Shown here: positions 22,631 to 32,699 of the stretch, in pieces | How the letters are laid out: each line of letters begins with the position of its first letter | Position numbering within the stretch: the stretch's first letter is position 1 | Assembly (NCBI RefSeq): GCF_042453785.1 | Contig: NC_091674.1 | Coordinates: 14,915,001-14,979,000, forward strand | From: Malus domestica | Taxonomy: Eukaryota > Streptophyta > Magnoliopsida > Rosales > Rosaceae | DNA length: 64,000 nucleotides | Reading direction: 5' to 3' | Notes under the pieces: generated by a model | Database searches by the model: none | Told to the model about the DNA's origin: nothing | What the model saw: the letters and a program-made list of their open reading frames with translations, nothing else | Position numbers and translations under genes: made by a program

Positions 22631-24069
22631 CTATTCATCATCACTTAACCAATCTGTGGTGCTAGGATCATCTTGTCTTGTTGTGCTAGGACCATCTTGT
22701 CTTGATCTCGCTTCTCTTGCACGCCTCCTTTGCACCACATCCGCTTTCTCTGATTGCCAAAAATATTTAGAATTTGGAGACATCTCTTCTAAATGCGTGT
22801 TCATAATGTCACGATCTCGTTGTGCAATTCTTTCTTCTCTAAGCAACTCCCTTTCTTGCCCAAGTAGCTCTCTTTCCCTCTATTCAGCTTGAAATGCTTG
22901 TTGAATAGCTACAGTTTTTGCCTCATCTCTAGCCTTTTCAGCCTCATATTTCGCCAATTCCCGCGCCAATGTCAATTCACCTTGACGAGCAAGTTCTTGC
23001 ATGTACTTTCCATAATCATTCTTGGAAGCACTCCCTTTCCTCTTTGAAGCCTTCTTACCTTGAGGCCTAATTGGATAACGGGTCAACCCCGATGCTTGTT
23101 CAGGAATGGGCGTTTCAGGCACTTCTTCTCCTTCTTCTTCATCAACATAGGAGCCATGATTGGGTGTAGAGTGTGGATGAGTGTTGTGTAGAGGGGTGAT
23201 GTTCATGCATACTTTTGGACCAACATGCACAACTTTGAATTTAGGACAATCTTTAACAATATTCCAACATTCCCACCGGTTCAATGATTTGTTTCTTGAT
23301 TTGATTTTGGCAGCATACCATGCTTGTGCTTGAAGTTGCTACAAATGAATAATAATGAAATTATTAGGTAACAAATAAATAATACAAACATGGTAACAAA
23401 TAAATAATACAAACAAATAATAATAATGAAATTAGGTCACAAATAAATAATACAAACAAATAATACTAATGAAATTATTAGGTAACAAATAAATAATACA
23501 AACAAATAATAATAATGAAATCAGGTCACAAATAAATAATACAAACAAATAATACTAATGAAATTAGGTCACAAATAAATAATACAAACAAATAATACTA
23601 ATGAAATTATTAGGTAACAAATAAATAATACAAACAAATAATAATAATGAAATTAGGTCACAAATAAATAATACAAACAAATAATAATAATGAAATTAGG
23701 TAACAAATAAATAATACAAACAAATAATTATAATCAAATTAGGTAACAAAATAATAATACAAACAAATAATTATAATATATTCTTACCTTATCCGCATAA
23801 TTTGCCCCACTTCGAACATTACTACTAGCTTGTGTCAAGGCATCTCTCCACGTACTAAAGGAATGGCAAAGTATTTTCCAACGACTGGACATCGATTCTT
23901 TGGTTCCTTTCCCACCTATTTGCTCAAGAAATTTGGTATGAATTAAACTCCACATTTCTCGCAACTGCATCTCTTTACCCCTAAGGGAATTATGAATAAC
24001 TTCAACCCAGCTAGTGCACAACGCAACATATTCAAGAAGCGACCAATTCGTACCTGCATCAGTAGTCAT
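22631..24069 (-). pseudogene. Harbinger Myb/SANT-like ORF1 protein, one premature stop
   Basis: There are two exons on the minus strand, 23788-24069 and 22631-23338. The donor is GATAAG|GTAAGA and the acceptor TTTGTAG|CAACTT. The Myb/SANT-like domain is TNWSLLEYVALCTSWVEVIH, EMWSLIHTKFLEQIG, SMSSRWKILCHSFSTWRDAL. The second exon has SLNRWECWNIVKDCPKF, a basic QGKKASKRKGSASK, and a long coiled coil (ARQGELTLARELAKYEAEKA). The frame is open except for one TAG at about 22880 (FQAE*RERELL), and the natural end is TTDWLSDDE. In PIF/Harbinger elements this protein binds DNA and helps bring the transposase to the nucleus and termini (established). The single nonsense change suggests recent loss. Confidence 0.88.
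23345..23785 (-). repeat. Minisatellite filling the intron of the Myb-like gene
   Basis: About nine tandem units of 43-46 bp carry the core CAAATAAATAATACAAACAA followed by ATAATAATGAAATTAGGT variants. The array occupies nearly the whole intron (23339-23787). Some units differ by ACTAAT versus AATAAT and by an ATT insertion. Confidence 0.85.
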
Positions 24070-24336
24070 TTTGTGGAAAAAAAAAATTGGATTGAAACTT
24101 TGAGAGAAAGATAGGAATTTGATTGAAAGTAGTTGAGAAAATATGAAATTGTGGTGTAAGGTAGATGGAGAAGAAGCGGTATTTATAGAAAAATAAAAAC
24201 AATTTTTTACACATTTTTTTCAGATTTTTTACAATTTTTTCAGGTTTTTTACAATTTTTTTTAAAATTTTTTATTCAAATAATTAATCTCTGTCGTTGGA
24301 TTTTAAAAAATTTGAATTCCAACACTCCAGATTGTG

Positions 24337-24347
24337 CCACGTGTCAC
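24337..24347. promoter_or_regulatory. Right-side subterminal CACGTG motif
   Basis: GCCACGTGTCAC lies here upstream of the Myb-like gene on its minus strand. It matches the left-side motif GCCACGTGTCAT. Confidence 0.6.
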
Positions 24348-24522
24348 AATGGTAACTTTTCTTAATTTTAAAACTATTTTTTCTTTTTTTTTTAATTTAT
24401 AAAGCAGATTAATATCAACTGTTGATCATAGATCGAACGGTTGATATAAAATCAGCTTTTTTTTATTACCGTTGCAAATCGGACAGCTCGTATTAAAGAG
24501 CCGTTGGGATCGAACGGACCGT

Positions 24523-24542
24523 GGGAAGCCACGTGGCTTCCC
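24523..24542. promoter_or_regulatory. 20-bp perfect palindrome with a CACGTG core
   Basis: GGGAAGCCACGTGGCTTCCC reads the same on both strands. It is about 240 bp inside the right TIR of the Harbinger element. It could bind a dimeric factor or mark a transposase assembly site; this is inference. The same GCCACGTGGC core closes the left-side array at 17131. Confidence 0.65.
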
Positions 24543-24886
24543 AATGGTCATTGGGTTTTCTGCCTCGCGCGGGCCCGTGCCTTGAAATCCGGTTGGGCGA
24601 TGCGCCCCCACTCGCGAGTAAGGGGCACGCGCCTAACAAAAAAAAAAAAAAAAAAAGGCCGGACCCAGGCCTGACGTCATGGGCCTTGGGCCACAGGCCT
24701 GTCGATTGCCCACCCCCCCGGCCCTCGGGCCCTTTCCTGGAGCTTGTCCCCCGAGCAACCACCATGGGTGGACTTGCTCTTATAGGGCCCTTTTGTCGTG
24801 AAAATCTTGTGATATAAAGCCCATTTTTGGTTGAATGGTTTTGCATTGGTGAATGATTGAAACACCTATGATCATGATTAGTTTTA

Positions 24887-26046
24887 GGGTAAATTACATA
24901 AAACTACCTTAATTATTGGATCATTAACAATTTCATACCTTGTCTTTAAAAAGTTTCAATGTCATACCTTATCTTCGAATTTGTTGCAATGTCATACCTT
25001 CTGTCAGTTATCTGTCAATTCCTCTGTTAAATGCTGATGTGGCTTGAGGCGGGACCCACTTTTTATAGAAAAATTAATTAAATATTATTACAGACTAAAA
25101 AAATCATTTAATATTTTTTAAATATTAAAATAATAATTAATTAAAGAAAAGTTAAAAAAAAAAATCCCAGTTCGTCTTCCCCACCCCCTTCTCCCCCCAC
25201 GCAAGCCCACTCCTTCTCTTTCTAATCCCACTTACAAACCCCTTCCCTCACCTTCTTCCCCAGCCTACTCGTCCCCCTACCTCTCTCCTTCACCACCAAA
25301 ACCAGAACCACTTACCCACCGCCATCCTCTCATCCTCCATCTTCGATTCAAGCTCCATTTTCAAAAATTCCTCCCTGAATCGACCCAAACAACCACAAAA
25401 AGCACCCACTTCGCCCAAGTAGGTAAGAAATTAGGGATTTGGAAAATGGCGATCCCCAAATCTGGGGCGATTTCTGCAACAACATCACCATTCCCCATTT
25501 TTTCTTTGCTGACTGACATCACCATTTCCATCCCAACATGAACAGCAGCTTGAACAACCTACACACACCCATTTGAGGAATGAAGTCCGGTTCCTAGTCT
25601 GGGTTCGGGTTGACGCCGTCGTTTTGGTGGTGAAGGAGGGAGGTGGGGGGACGGGTATGCTGGGGAAGAAGGTGAGGGGAGGGGTTTGTAAACGGGATTA
25701 GAGAGAGAGGGAGTGGGCTCGGGTGGGGAGAGAAGGGGGTGGGGAAGATGAACTGGGTTTTTAAAATTTTTTTTTTTATAACTTTTCTTTAATTAATTAT
25801 TATTTTAATATTTAAAAAATATTAAATGATTTTTTTAGTGTTTAATAATATTTAATTAATTTTTTAATAAAAAGTGGGTCTCGTCTCAAGCCACATCAGC
25901 ATTTAACAAAGAAATTGACAGACAATTGACGGAAAGTATGACATTGCAACAAATTCAAAGATAAGGTACGATATTGAATTTTTTTAAAGACGAGGTATGA
26001 AACCGTTAATGACCCAATAGTTGAGGTAGTTTTATGTAATTTACCC
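24887..26046. mobile_element. Fold-back/Mutator-like element with ~425-bp inverted arms
   Basis: The left end GGGTAAATTACATAAAACTACC is mirrored by GGTAGTTTTATGTAATTTACCC at the right. Arms continue complementary over 24887-25311 and 25619-26046, including GCTGATGTGGCTTGAG / CTCAAGCCACATCAGC and CTTCTTCCCCAGC / GCTGGGGAAGAAG. Flanks TTAGTTTTA (24878-24886) and TTATTTTTA (26047-26055) are a 9-bp target duplication with one mismatch, as in Mutator-like elements. The ~300-bp loop has no recognisable gene. Transcripts would form a long hairpin. Confidence 0.82.
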
Positions 26047-26321
26047 TTATTTTTAACATAATTTTCAACGGACTTTGTAGTAGGTTTCACAGTGTAACAT
26101 GTTATAAGTTTAAGGTAACACATTGCTTCAATTTATAATCGGACGACAAGTTGCAACCAGACCTAGAGTTGATATGACATTAGAAATTTGTACGACAATT
26201 TTGCATTACGAGATGATACTTGAAATTTGTAAAAAGGTCCTTGGTAAATAATTCAAGTGTACGAATACACTAGTACCAGAGCCAAAACATATTCTAGTGT
26301 CATTAAACATGGAACAGCTAC

Positions 26322-26450
26322 GCAATTGGCTCTTTATTACAATGATGAATAGAAGTGTTGCTATTACACTACAACACAGGTTTGAATCGTGTCGACTTCC
26401 TTATCTAATACCTAATCTAACAAATCTATCGTTTGACAAAAAAAAAAAAA
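26322..26450 (+). mobile_element. SINE with A-tail and 15-bp target duplication
   Basis: The flanks ACATGGAACAGCTAC (26307-26321) and ACATGAAGCAGCTAC (26451-26465) match at 13 of 15 bases. The body ends TCTATCGTTTGAC plus a run of A. GGTTTGAATCGTG near 26381 resembles a pol III B box; the A box is poor. Together these are the marks of a tRNA-derived SINE. Confidence 0.65.
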
Positions 26451-26465
26451 ACATGAAGCAGCTAC

Positions 26466-27207
26466 AACAGAACCTGAAATGTGACAGAAACCAAAGTGTA
26501 AACACAACAACACAACAACACAACAACACAACAAAAACCTTCTCAATGTGGTCCTTTGTGGTCAGCATCCACCATAATCCAATACACGGCTTCCACAAAA
26601 AGCCGCAGATGACTGAGGCTCCATGGCACCAAGTCAAATTCTTGTTATTGTTAACTTATTATTGCTTCTTTTGAAAATTTCTATATCATACCTTACTAAT
26701 TATCATCTACAACTACAAAGCTGTCACCTGTCATCCCCTTAAACAATCCAACTGTCCAATGTCACATTACAAAATTAAATTTCTGTTGGTGCCTGCTGAG
26801 CCTACTCCAAACGATCAAATCTTTCTTTGTCTCCATCATTATATACACACACACACACACACACACATGATACTTCTTCTTTGATACAAGATATATTTAT
26901 ACTAAAGAGTAGAAAATTAGTTTAGTATCAAACTAGTCATCTACAAGATTAGAATCTACAATCTCTAATTTACAAATAAAGATGAATACTATTAAATAGG
27001 TAGTATCATATATTAATTATTACTAGCTTAAATATGATCCTAGTCCTTGCAATTCGCTCAAATTTTTGTTTTAGTTCCATTCAAGGTTCTAAAAAATGTT
27101 GGACACTAATCGAGTGGTGGATAGGGATCTAGCGCCTAGGTTTCTAGCCGCTTTTTTGTAATTTTAACAAAATTTATTATATAAGACATAAACAAAATTT
27201 GAAGTCC
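26466..27207. other. Intergenic with microsatellite and MITE fragment
   Basis: There is a CAACA repeat near 26508-26535 and a (CA)n tract at 26845-26867. A fragment at about 27083-27190 (CAAGGTTCTAAAAAATG, TAGCGCCTAGG, AAATTTATTATATAAG) belongs to the repeat family seen whole at 37507-38020. I see no gene. Confidence 0.55.
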
Positions 27208-27212
27208 TTAAG

Positions 27213-29224
27213 GCCTTGTTTGGTAGGTTGTATAAGAGATTGGATATGACTAATAATACGGACCCGATTGTTTGGTGTCCCCTCGTTTAATAGTTGCCGG
27301 ATTAATTTAATTAGTTTGCTTATTTAGTAGGGTATACACCTTCTTAATAAACCCTTCCAAAAGGAGTGGATTATTAGTCTAGTTCCCTTTCCTCTCTCTT
27401 ACACTTCATTCTCCACGACACCTCTTCTCGCCATCGTCCCTCTCACCGTCGTTGTTCTCGCTGTCATCCCTCTCGTCGTTGTCATTCTCCTCGTCGTCTC
27501 CTATAGCCGTCATCGTTCTCCCCGTCGTCTCTTCTCGTCGACGTCAGTCTCCTTATCGCCTTCTCTCACCATCACCATTCTCCTCGTCACCTTCTCTCGT
27601 CGTTGCTCTCTCCTCATTGCGCCAAGCACCATACAAAAGAGAGTTTCATTCTCATTCACAACAGTCGAATTTGAATTGGGTTTTTCTGATCTGGTCTAGG
27701 TTTATTTTGGAATCTTGAGAATGGTACCTAATCATATGGTATCTAAACTAAGTAATTCTATGACACCTGTGTTAGGGGTGGGCACAGACCTGGCTGGGCC
27801 CAAATTTGGAGGGACTGGACCGGACCCACTTAAAAAGGAAATGGGCTAGGCCGGGCTGGATATGACAAATCTGATCATTGGAACCGGACCTAACCGATCC
27901 GTTTCAAATGGGCAGATTCGAGACAGGTCCACAGTTCTAGACATTGCCTCCCGGACTCACTCTGTCGCTCATCCTCCACATCTTTGACATCGCCGGAGCT
28001 TTCCAAATTATGTTGAGAAGATCTAGAAATTGTCCAGGGTTAGAGGCGAGTTCCAACACCTCCACTCAAAATTATAGAAGCCACATTTTTTGGGTCAGCC
28101 TTGGGAGTCTCAAACAGTGGTGCCTGAAACGTTTGAAATCAAAAGCACAAACGCCAAAAGTGATTACTAAAAAAAAAATCCCAAATCATCAAAATCCCAA
28201 GATTTCGGTTTCGAAAACAAGAACAATAGTTACACACACAAGATCAGAAGACCTACCAGAGTCTCTTTGTTGACATCGGTAAAAATGGAGTAAGCCATAC
28301 TAGGAGGCTTAAGCTTCCTACCTCTACTTTCAAATTTAGAGCTTTTGAGAAACAGGGCACTCAAATCTCTGCTTTTTGAATCCAACAAACATGCACAGGA
28401 TCAAAAACAGAAAAGCACCCAAACATGCACAAGATAAAAAACAGAAAAGCACCCAAAATACCAGAGGCGAAATAGACAGGAGCGAATTAGGAAGAGAGAT
28501 CGAGGTCTGATGATAATGGTGGCGGCGTACGGAGCTGGGACGGTGGGAGCGAGTTAGGAGGAGAGATCGAGGTCTGAGACTCTGAGTAAAAGGAGAGGAA
28601 TCGGGATGAGAGATCGAGAAGACTAGGATGGGGAAAAAAATTCAATTATATTCCATGCTAACCACCCTGCCCCGTTAATTTTGTATACCCGAACCGCCCC
28701 AACCGTTTTGTGTTTAGAAATTTTGGACCCGCCCTTACCCGTAGTTTTTATATCCGTTTGCCCACCCCTAACTTGTGTCATTTTGGGTTTCTCCAGTTCA
28801 CCTAGGACTATAGTTCCTAAATTTCTATGCGATTTGAATTGGGTTCTCCCCATCGAATCAAATTGGATAATTTTTGCTGCTCCTTCTGATCTGATTTGGG
28901 TTTATTTTGGAATCTTGGCTGAGAATGATGATCGACTTGGAAATTAGGAAAAATTTCATATGGACAATTTTTTATTTATTTTTTAAATTAGATTTTGCTT
29001 CAATTTGGGGCTTTTTAATTTGCTTTTTATTTTGAAGATTAGGATTTGAAAAGTATTTGGGTTTTTAGATAATTACATTTAATTCATATTTGGTATAGTA
29101 TAAATAATACTGTCATTAAACTGGTATTACACCAAACGCCCAATTAATTTAGTCAGTACTATCCGAAAACTATTTATCTTATCCAATTGAAATAATCAAT
29201 ACAGTCCGAGCTGCTAAACGAGGC
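27213..29224. mobile_element. Tourist-like (PIF-type) non-autonomous element, interrupted by a hAT
   Basis: The left end is TTAAG|GCCTTGTTTGGTAGG and the right end, read inward, GCCTCGTTTAGCAGC followed outside by TTAAG. TIRs match at 12 of 15 and the flanking TTAAG is repeated exactly, compatible with a TTA/TAA target duplication. Between them a C/T-rich stretch (27380-27640) could look coding but has only low-complexity Ser/Leu/Pro frames. The segment GGGTTTATTTTGGAATCTTG occurs near both sides of the nested hAT, indicating internal duplication. Confidence 0.6.
27773..28770. mobile_element. Non-autonomous hAT element (998 bp) nested in the Tourist-like element
   Basis: Termini TAGGGGTGGGCA and TGCCCACCCCTA are perfect inverted repeats. 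The 8-bp flanks ACCTGTGT (27765-27772) and ACTTGTGT (28771-28778) differ at one base, as expected for hAT. Subterminal regions are rich in GGCCGGG/CCCGCC motifs. No transposase is present; it must be mobilised in trans. The inner sequence has a duplicated GGCGGCGTACGG/GAGAGATCGAGGTCTGA region near 28500-28580. Confidence 0.85.
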
Positions 29225-29708
29225 TTAAGTGTCTCTACACAAGTTTTTCTGATTCCAAACAACAATTTTTTTTTTATAGTATGGATCACTGGATGATCCA
29301 TAAATCAACAATTTAAATCTTGCATATTAGAATCTTATAATTTTATTAATAGTTATATCTTACATAAAACTCATACACTGAGTAAAATGTAAGCACTGTA
29401 ACCAACCTACAACACGAAACCAGATATAAATCCAAACTAAGGGATACAAAAGGTATTAAAACCAATATTTAGTGTCTACACGATATTAAGAAATAAAATA
29501 CTCAAAACATTAAAATACATAAAATTCTCTATCAAATTCTTACACTTGGCAAAAGACATACCACAAAACCGTTTCCTGCACAGTGGTCCACACCATAACG
29601 GATATACGTGTAAACCATTTGAAACACTCAACGATCAAATGATCATATCCCAAATTTATTGCAAAGAAATTCGATATCCAAGGGTTGCTCTCTCTACACT
29701 CTGGCCTT

Positions 29709-29718
29709 CTATATATTC
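29709..29718 (+). promoter_or_regulatory. TATA box of the RING-H2 gene
   Basis: CTATATATTC lies about 110 bases before the ATG at 29828. It is followed by a pyrimidine-rich leader (TTTCTCTCTCACTC), typical of a plant core promoter and 5' UTR. Confidence 0.6.
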
Positions 29719-29827
29719 ACTCACAACCAAGTGTTACATTCCTACACTTTCTTTATTTGTAAACCTTTCTCTCTCACTCTTTTTCCCTAAAACACCAAAA
29801 AGCCCAAAAACTAGATTGAATTGAGAG

Positions 29828-30835
29828 ATGGAGAATGTTGGGACTCAAGTGGTAGGAGCTTCAGGTTCGGGTTCTTTCTTCACACCCCTTTTGATTTCCA
29901 TGGCCGGCATTGTCTTCACAACCCTAGCAATAGTTGCGTACCATTTCCTAGTCGTCAAGTATTTCCTGCGGAGGAGGCAACGGCAGATGCAACTGCAATT
30001 TCAAGCCAGCCTCGCGCAACAACCAGCCACCAGCCAATCCATTGGGGTTGATGAGAAAGTCTTGAATACGATTCCGATTCTCACGTATTCAATGGAAGAT
30101 GGTGAAATTTTTCGCATGGATCAGAGCGAGTGTGTGATTTGCTTGGGAGACCTAGAAGACGGGGATTTGGTGCGTTTGATGCCGAGTTGCAAGCATGTGT
30201 TTCACAATCCATGCATAGAGACGTGGTTTATGGGGCATTCTAATTGTCCGGTTTGTAGGTCAGCTATAGATGTGCCTATTGTGCCTGTTTCATCAACGTT
30301 GCCTGTGGAATATGATCATGATCATGATGATCAAGTTAGAGACCAAGAACTCGAAGAAGCAGGCCCGGTTAGTTGCTCATCGCACCCTCACGATCCAGAG
30401 GAGGGTTTACCAATTAGCACTGCTACCACTACTACAACTCAATTATCAAAACCAAATGGTTTGCTTAGGCATTGCGTGTCACTGGTGGTATTGCCTATGA
30501 AGGATAGTAGTAAGCAACAAATTTTGTTAAAGGGGTTGGAGAGGTCTTTGTCTTTGGATCATTCCCACGTTCTTATCAATATATACACAGATAGTGATGA
30601 CAAGCCATCTTCATCATCATCATCATCATCATCATCTTCTTCTTCTTCTTCTTCTTCTTCTTCTTCTTCTGATTGTGCTTCTTCGAAGCCAGTTCTTACT
30701 AATTGTGGATCGTTGAAGGTGCGGTCGATGAGGCAGCTTGATCGAATGTCTTCAGTTTTCGTAAACTCTATTTCTCAACTGCGGAAGAGCCAGAGTTTCA
30801 GCACGGACAATGGCCATGGAAATCTTCCTTGTTAG
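29828..30835 (+). CDS. ATL-family RING-H2 E3 ubiquitin ligase
   Basis: Single exon, 335 residues. A transmembrane helix spans residues ~18-46 (LLISMAGIVFTTLAIVAYHF) and is followed by the basic stretch FLRRRQRQ. GVDEKVLNTIP (73-83) is the GLD-type motif of ATL proteins, with Val for Leu. The RING-H2 has all eight zinc ligands: C102, C105, C121, H123, H126, C129, C140, C143 (CVICLGDLEDG to NCPVC), and W133 for E2 contact. ATL proteins are membrane-anchored E3 ligases, often in stress or growth signalling (established); the substrate is unknown. The C-terminal half is low-complexity, with a serine run (about residues 260-283) encoded by a TCA/TCT repeat, then SLKVRSMRQLDRMSS. The start is the first ATG after the leader. 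Intronless structure is usual for this family. Confidence 0.95.
   Translation: MENVGTQVVGASGSGSFFTPLLISMAGIVFTTLAIVAYHFLVVKYFLRRRQRQMQLQFQASLAQQPATSQSIGVDEKVLNTIPILTYSMEDGEIFRMDQSECVICLGDLEDGDLVRLMPSCKHVFHNPCIETWFMGHSNCPVCRSAIDVPIVPVSSTLPVEYDHDHDDQVRDQELEEAGPVSCSSHPHDPEEGLPISTATTTTTQLSKPNGLLRHCVSLVVLPMKDSSKQQILLKGLERSLSLDHSHVLINIYTDSDDKPSSSSSSSSSSSSSSSSSSSSSDCASSKPVLTNCGSLKVRSMRQLDRMSSVFVNSISQLRKSQSFSTDNGHGNLPC
30610..30669 (+). repeat. Coding TCA/TCT trinucleotide repeat (poly-Ser)
   Basis: A run of TCA codons passes into TCT codons, giving more than 20 consecutive serines in the RING-H2 protein. Length changes in steps of three would stay in frame. Confidence 0.9.
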
Positions 30836-30987
30836 AATTATTTCTATTTGTTTTATTTTTTTTCATTTAAGGCGAGGGTCCAAATGTTAGCGGTATAAAC
30901 TCCCTCTGTGGGAGCAAGGGTTTCATCTTAGGATTTTTTTAGTGACAATATTGTTGTTGTGTAATCCTAATTACATTAAGAGTGTGA

Positions 30988-31463
30988 TCAAGGTTTTAAA
31001 AGACACTAGGCGCTAGACGAACGACGAGTGCCTAAGCGGCTAGGTGGTGCCTAGGCGTAGGCTTAAGCAAATAGGTGGATTTAAGTAAACTTATTATATA
31101 TATAAATAAGTGTCAGTTTATACTTAAAAAGTATATAATTGTGTTGGGATACATAAATTGAAAAATAGAATAACATATAGATTAGAAAGTATTAGAACAT
31201 ATTAAAAACATGGGGAATCAGAATATACTGAGTGTTTCATCCAAGTATTCAACAAGTCTCGTACAATTTATTTAAAAAAATAAAATACAAAATGAAAGTT
31301 ATCTATATCCTATCTAAGTGAGAGTCGCGACCTAGGTGGGTGCCTAGGCGGGTCTAAATGGGCACCTACATGGCAAGCTAGGCAGAAGCCTAAGCAAGTC
31401 TAGTTGCCCTTTCTTAATTTTCAAACGCCTAGGAATTAAATGGGATGGTGGCAGCCGCCTAGC
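30988..31463. mobile_element. MITE-like repeat, copy 1 (right end missing)
   Basis: It begins TCAAGGTTTTAAAAGACAC and is collinear with 37507-38020 throughout, sharing AAAGTATTAGAACATATT and CTAAGTGAGAGTCG. CTAGGC motifs cluster at both sides. The right end stops in GCCGCCTAGC, directly against the LTR that starts at 31464. Confidence 0.65.
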
Positions 31464-31619
31464 TGTAGTTGTATTACTTGGAGAGGAAGGACTCTCTCTC
31501 CCTTATTAGTATAAATAAAGGTGCAGGGCATGAGTAATATGGCACACAGAATTCCTTAAACCCTTATCTCAATTCTCTTCTCTCTGGCCAATTTCCCTCA
31601 TTAAATTCATACTACAACA
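31464..31619 (+). repeat. Short copia-type LTR (156 bp) with adjacent PBS
   Basis: It begins TGTAGTTGTAT and ends ATACTACAACA, so the ends are TG...CA with TGTAGT/ACTACA inverted. A TATA-like TATAAATAAAGG lies inside. TGTTATCAGCATGG follows directly, the primer-site form found in some plant copia elements. A purine stretch TTTAGGGGAG at about 31673 may be a polypurine tract remnant. No coding region remains; it could be a TRIM or truncated copia. Confidence 0.5.
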
Positions 31620-32699
31620 TGTTATCAGCATGGTTTTGACGCTGCACTAAAGAGAGTTTGATCATCTTCAATTTAGGGGAGTATTACATTTTAATCATTC
31701 TTATTATGATTTACATATTATTTTTGTTGAATTGATCTACTTTTTATTAATGAAATTGCTGGTTCTTTCAATCCATGTTGGACATGATACAACGCATTGA
31801 AGATGAGAATCAGGATTTCCGAGAAGGATTTTTTACAACTAGCATTCAAAGGCTTTCTTTGTTTCCATCCACTATTTCATAAGAGCATATTTATGCGAAA
31901 TTGTTATCTTGTTACTTTACATTTACTTAGTTATTTCCATTTGTTATAGTGCTTTATATTATTTTTGTTTATTGTAGGTCCAGTTTGGCAAAGTGACAAT
32001 TGGAGGTTAAATAGAGCAAAAAGGAGTTGAATAGGACTTGGTTTTGCATTGCATTTGGATGAATGTTTTTTGCGTTTAAATTGGTTCAAACATGTGCAAA
32101 ATCTGGAGGATTTGAAGATGAGGTTTTGAAGACAAGGAATTGCAAAATGAAGAGGAGTCATAGTTGGAGTGAAACATTATAAAAAGGATAGGCATCTATT
32201 GTACACATTATCCTATCGTATTTCCAATTGAATGAAAGAGTCCCAATCAACTTGAAACACTCTCTAGCTGATTCCCTAGAGTCCTACTATAATCCAAACT
32301 CTCTTATACACATATATATACTTATATCAAGACCTTAAGGAGAGAATTCCTTCAGTAACACCAACTTCTCCTCTCTTTCAGACCCCTCTACCATAATTCT
32401 CTACAGCCTCTCACATAATTCATTCGATAGTTCATCCATTGAAGACATAGGAGTTCTTAGTTTCTTTCTTTTTATCTTTGTTATTTAGTTTCAATGTTTA
32501 TTATAACTTGCTTTTCAATTATGATGAACATATGTAACTAAGTTCTTTTAGCTAGAGTTGAATTCGAAGCCATGAACATCTATTTCATATGAATTGATTA
32601 GATCCAATTATTGCGTTCATAAAATGTGAACGTGATTTACTTATCTGGCTTATAGAAAACTTAATATTGTATGTTTATTAGAATGGCCAAACTTAGTTT

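Larger units (their letters stand above)
16599..24779. mobile_element. Nearly complete PIF/Harbinger transposon (8.2 kb), with a nested LTR element
   Basis: The left end is TTA|GAGCAACTCCACCCATGG (16596-16616). The right end, read inward on the minus strand, is GAGCAAGTCCACCCATGG, and TTA follows the element at 24780-24782. The TIRs match at 17 of 18 bases, and the 3-bp TTA target duplication is the hallmark of PIF/Harbinger. Inside are a transposase gene (plus, from 17276) and a Myb/SANT-like ORF (minus, 24069-22631), arranged convergently, as expected for this superfamily's two-gene elements. A gypsy-type non-autonomous element (18865-22436) inserted between them. Without that insert the transposon would be about 4.6 kb. 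Both genes are broken, so it cannot move by itself. Confidence 0.92.

Noticed and set aside
16596..24782. Reading the Myb-like and transposase genes as host genes
   Set aside because: They lie between matching TIRs with TTA duplication and carry transposon-family motifs.
27452..27718. Ser/Leu-rich ORF in a CT-rich tract
   Set aside because: Low-complexity composition in the Tourist-like element; no domain.
29821..30051. ORF overlapping the start of the RING-H2 gene
   Set aside because: Out-of-frame shadow of the RING-H2 coding sequence.
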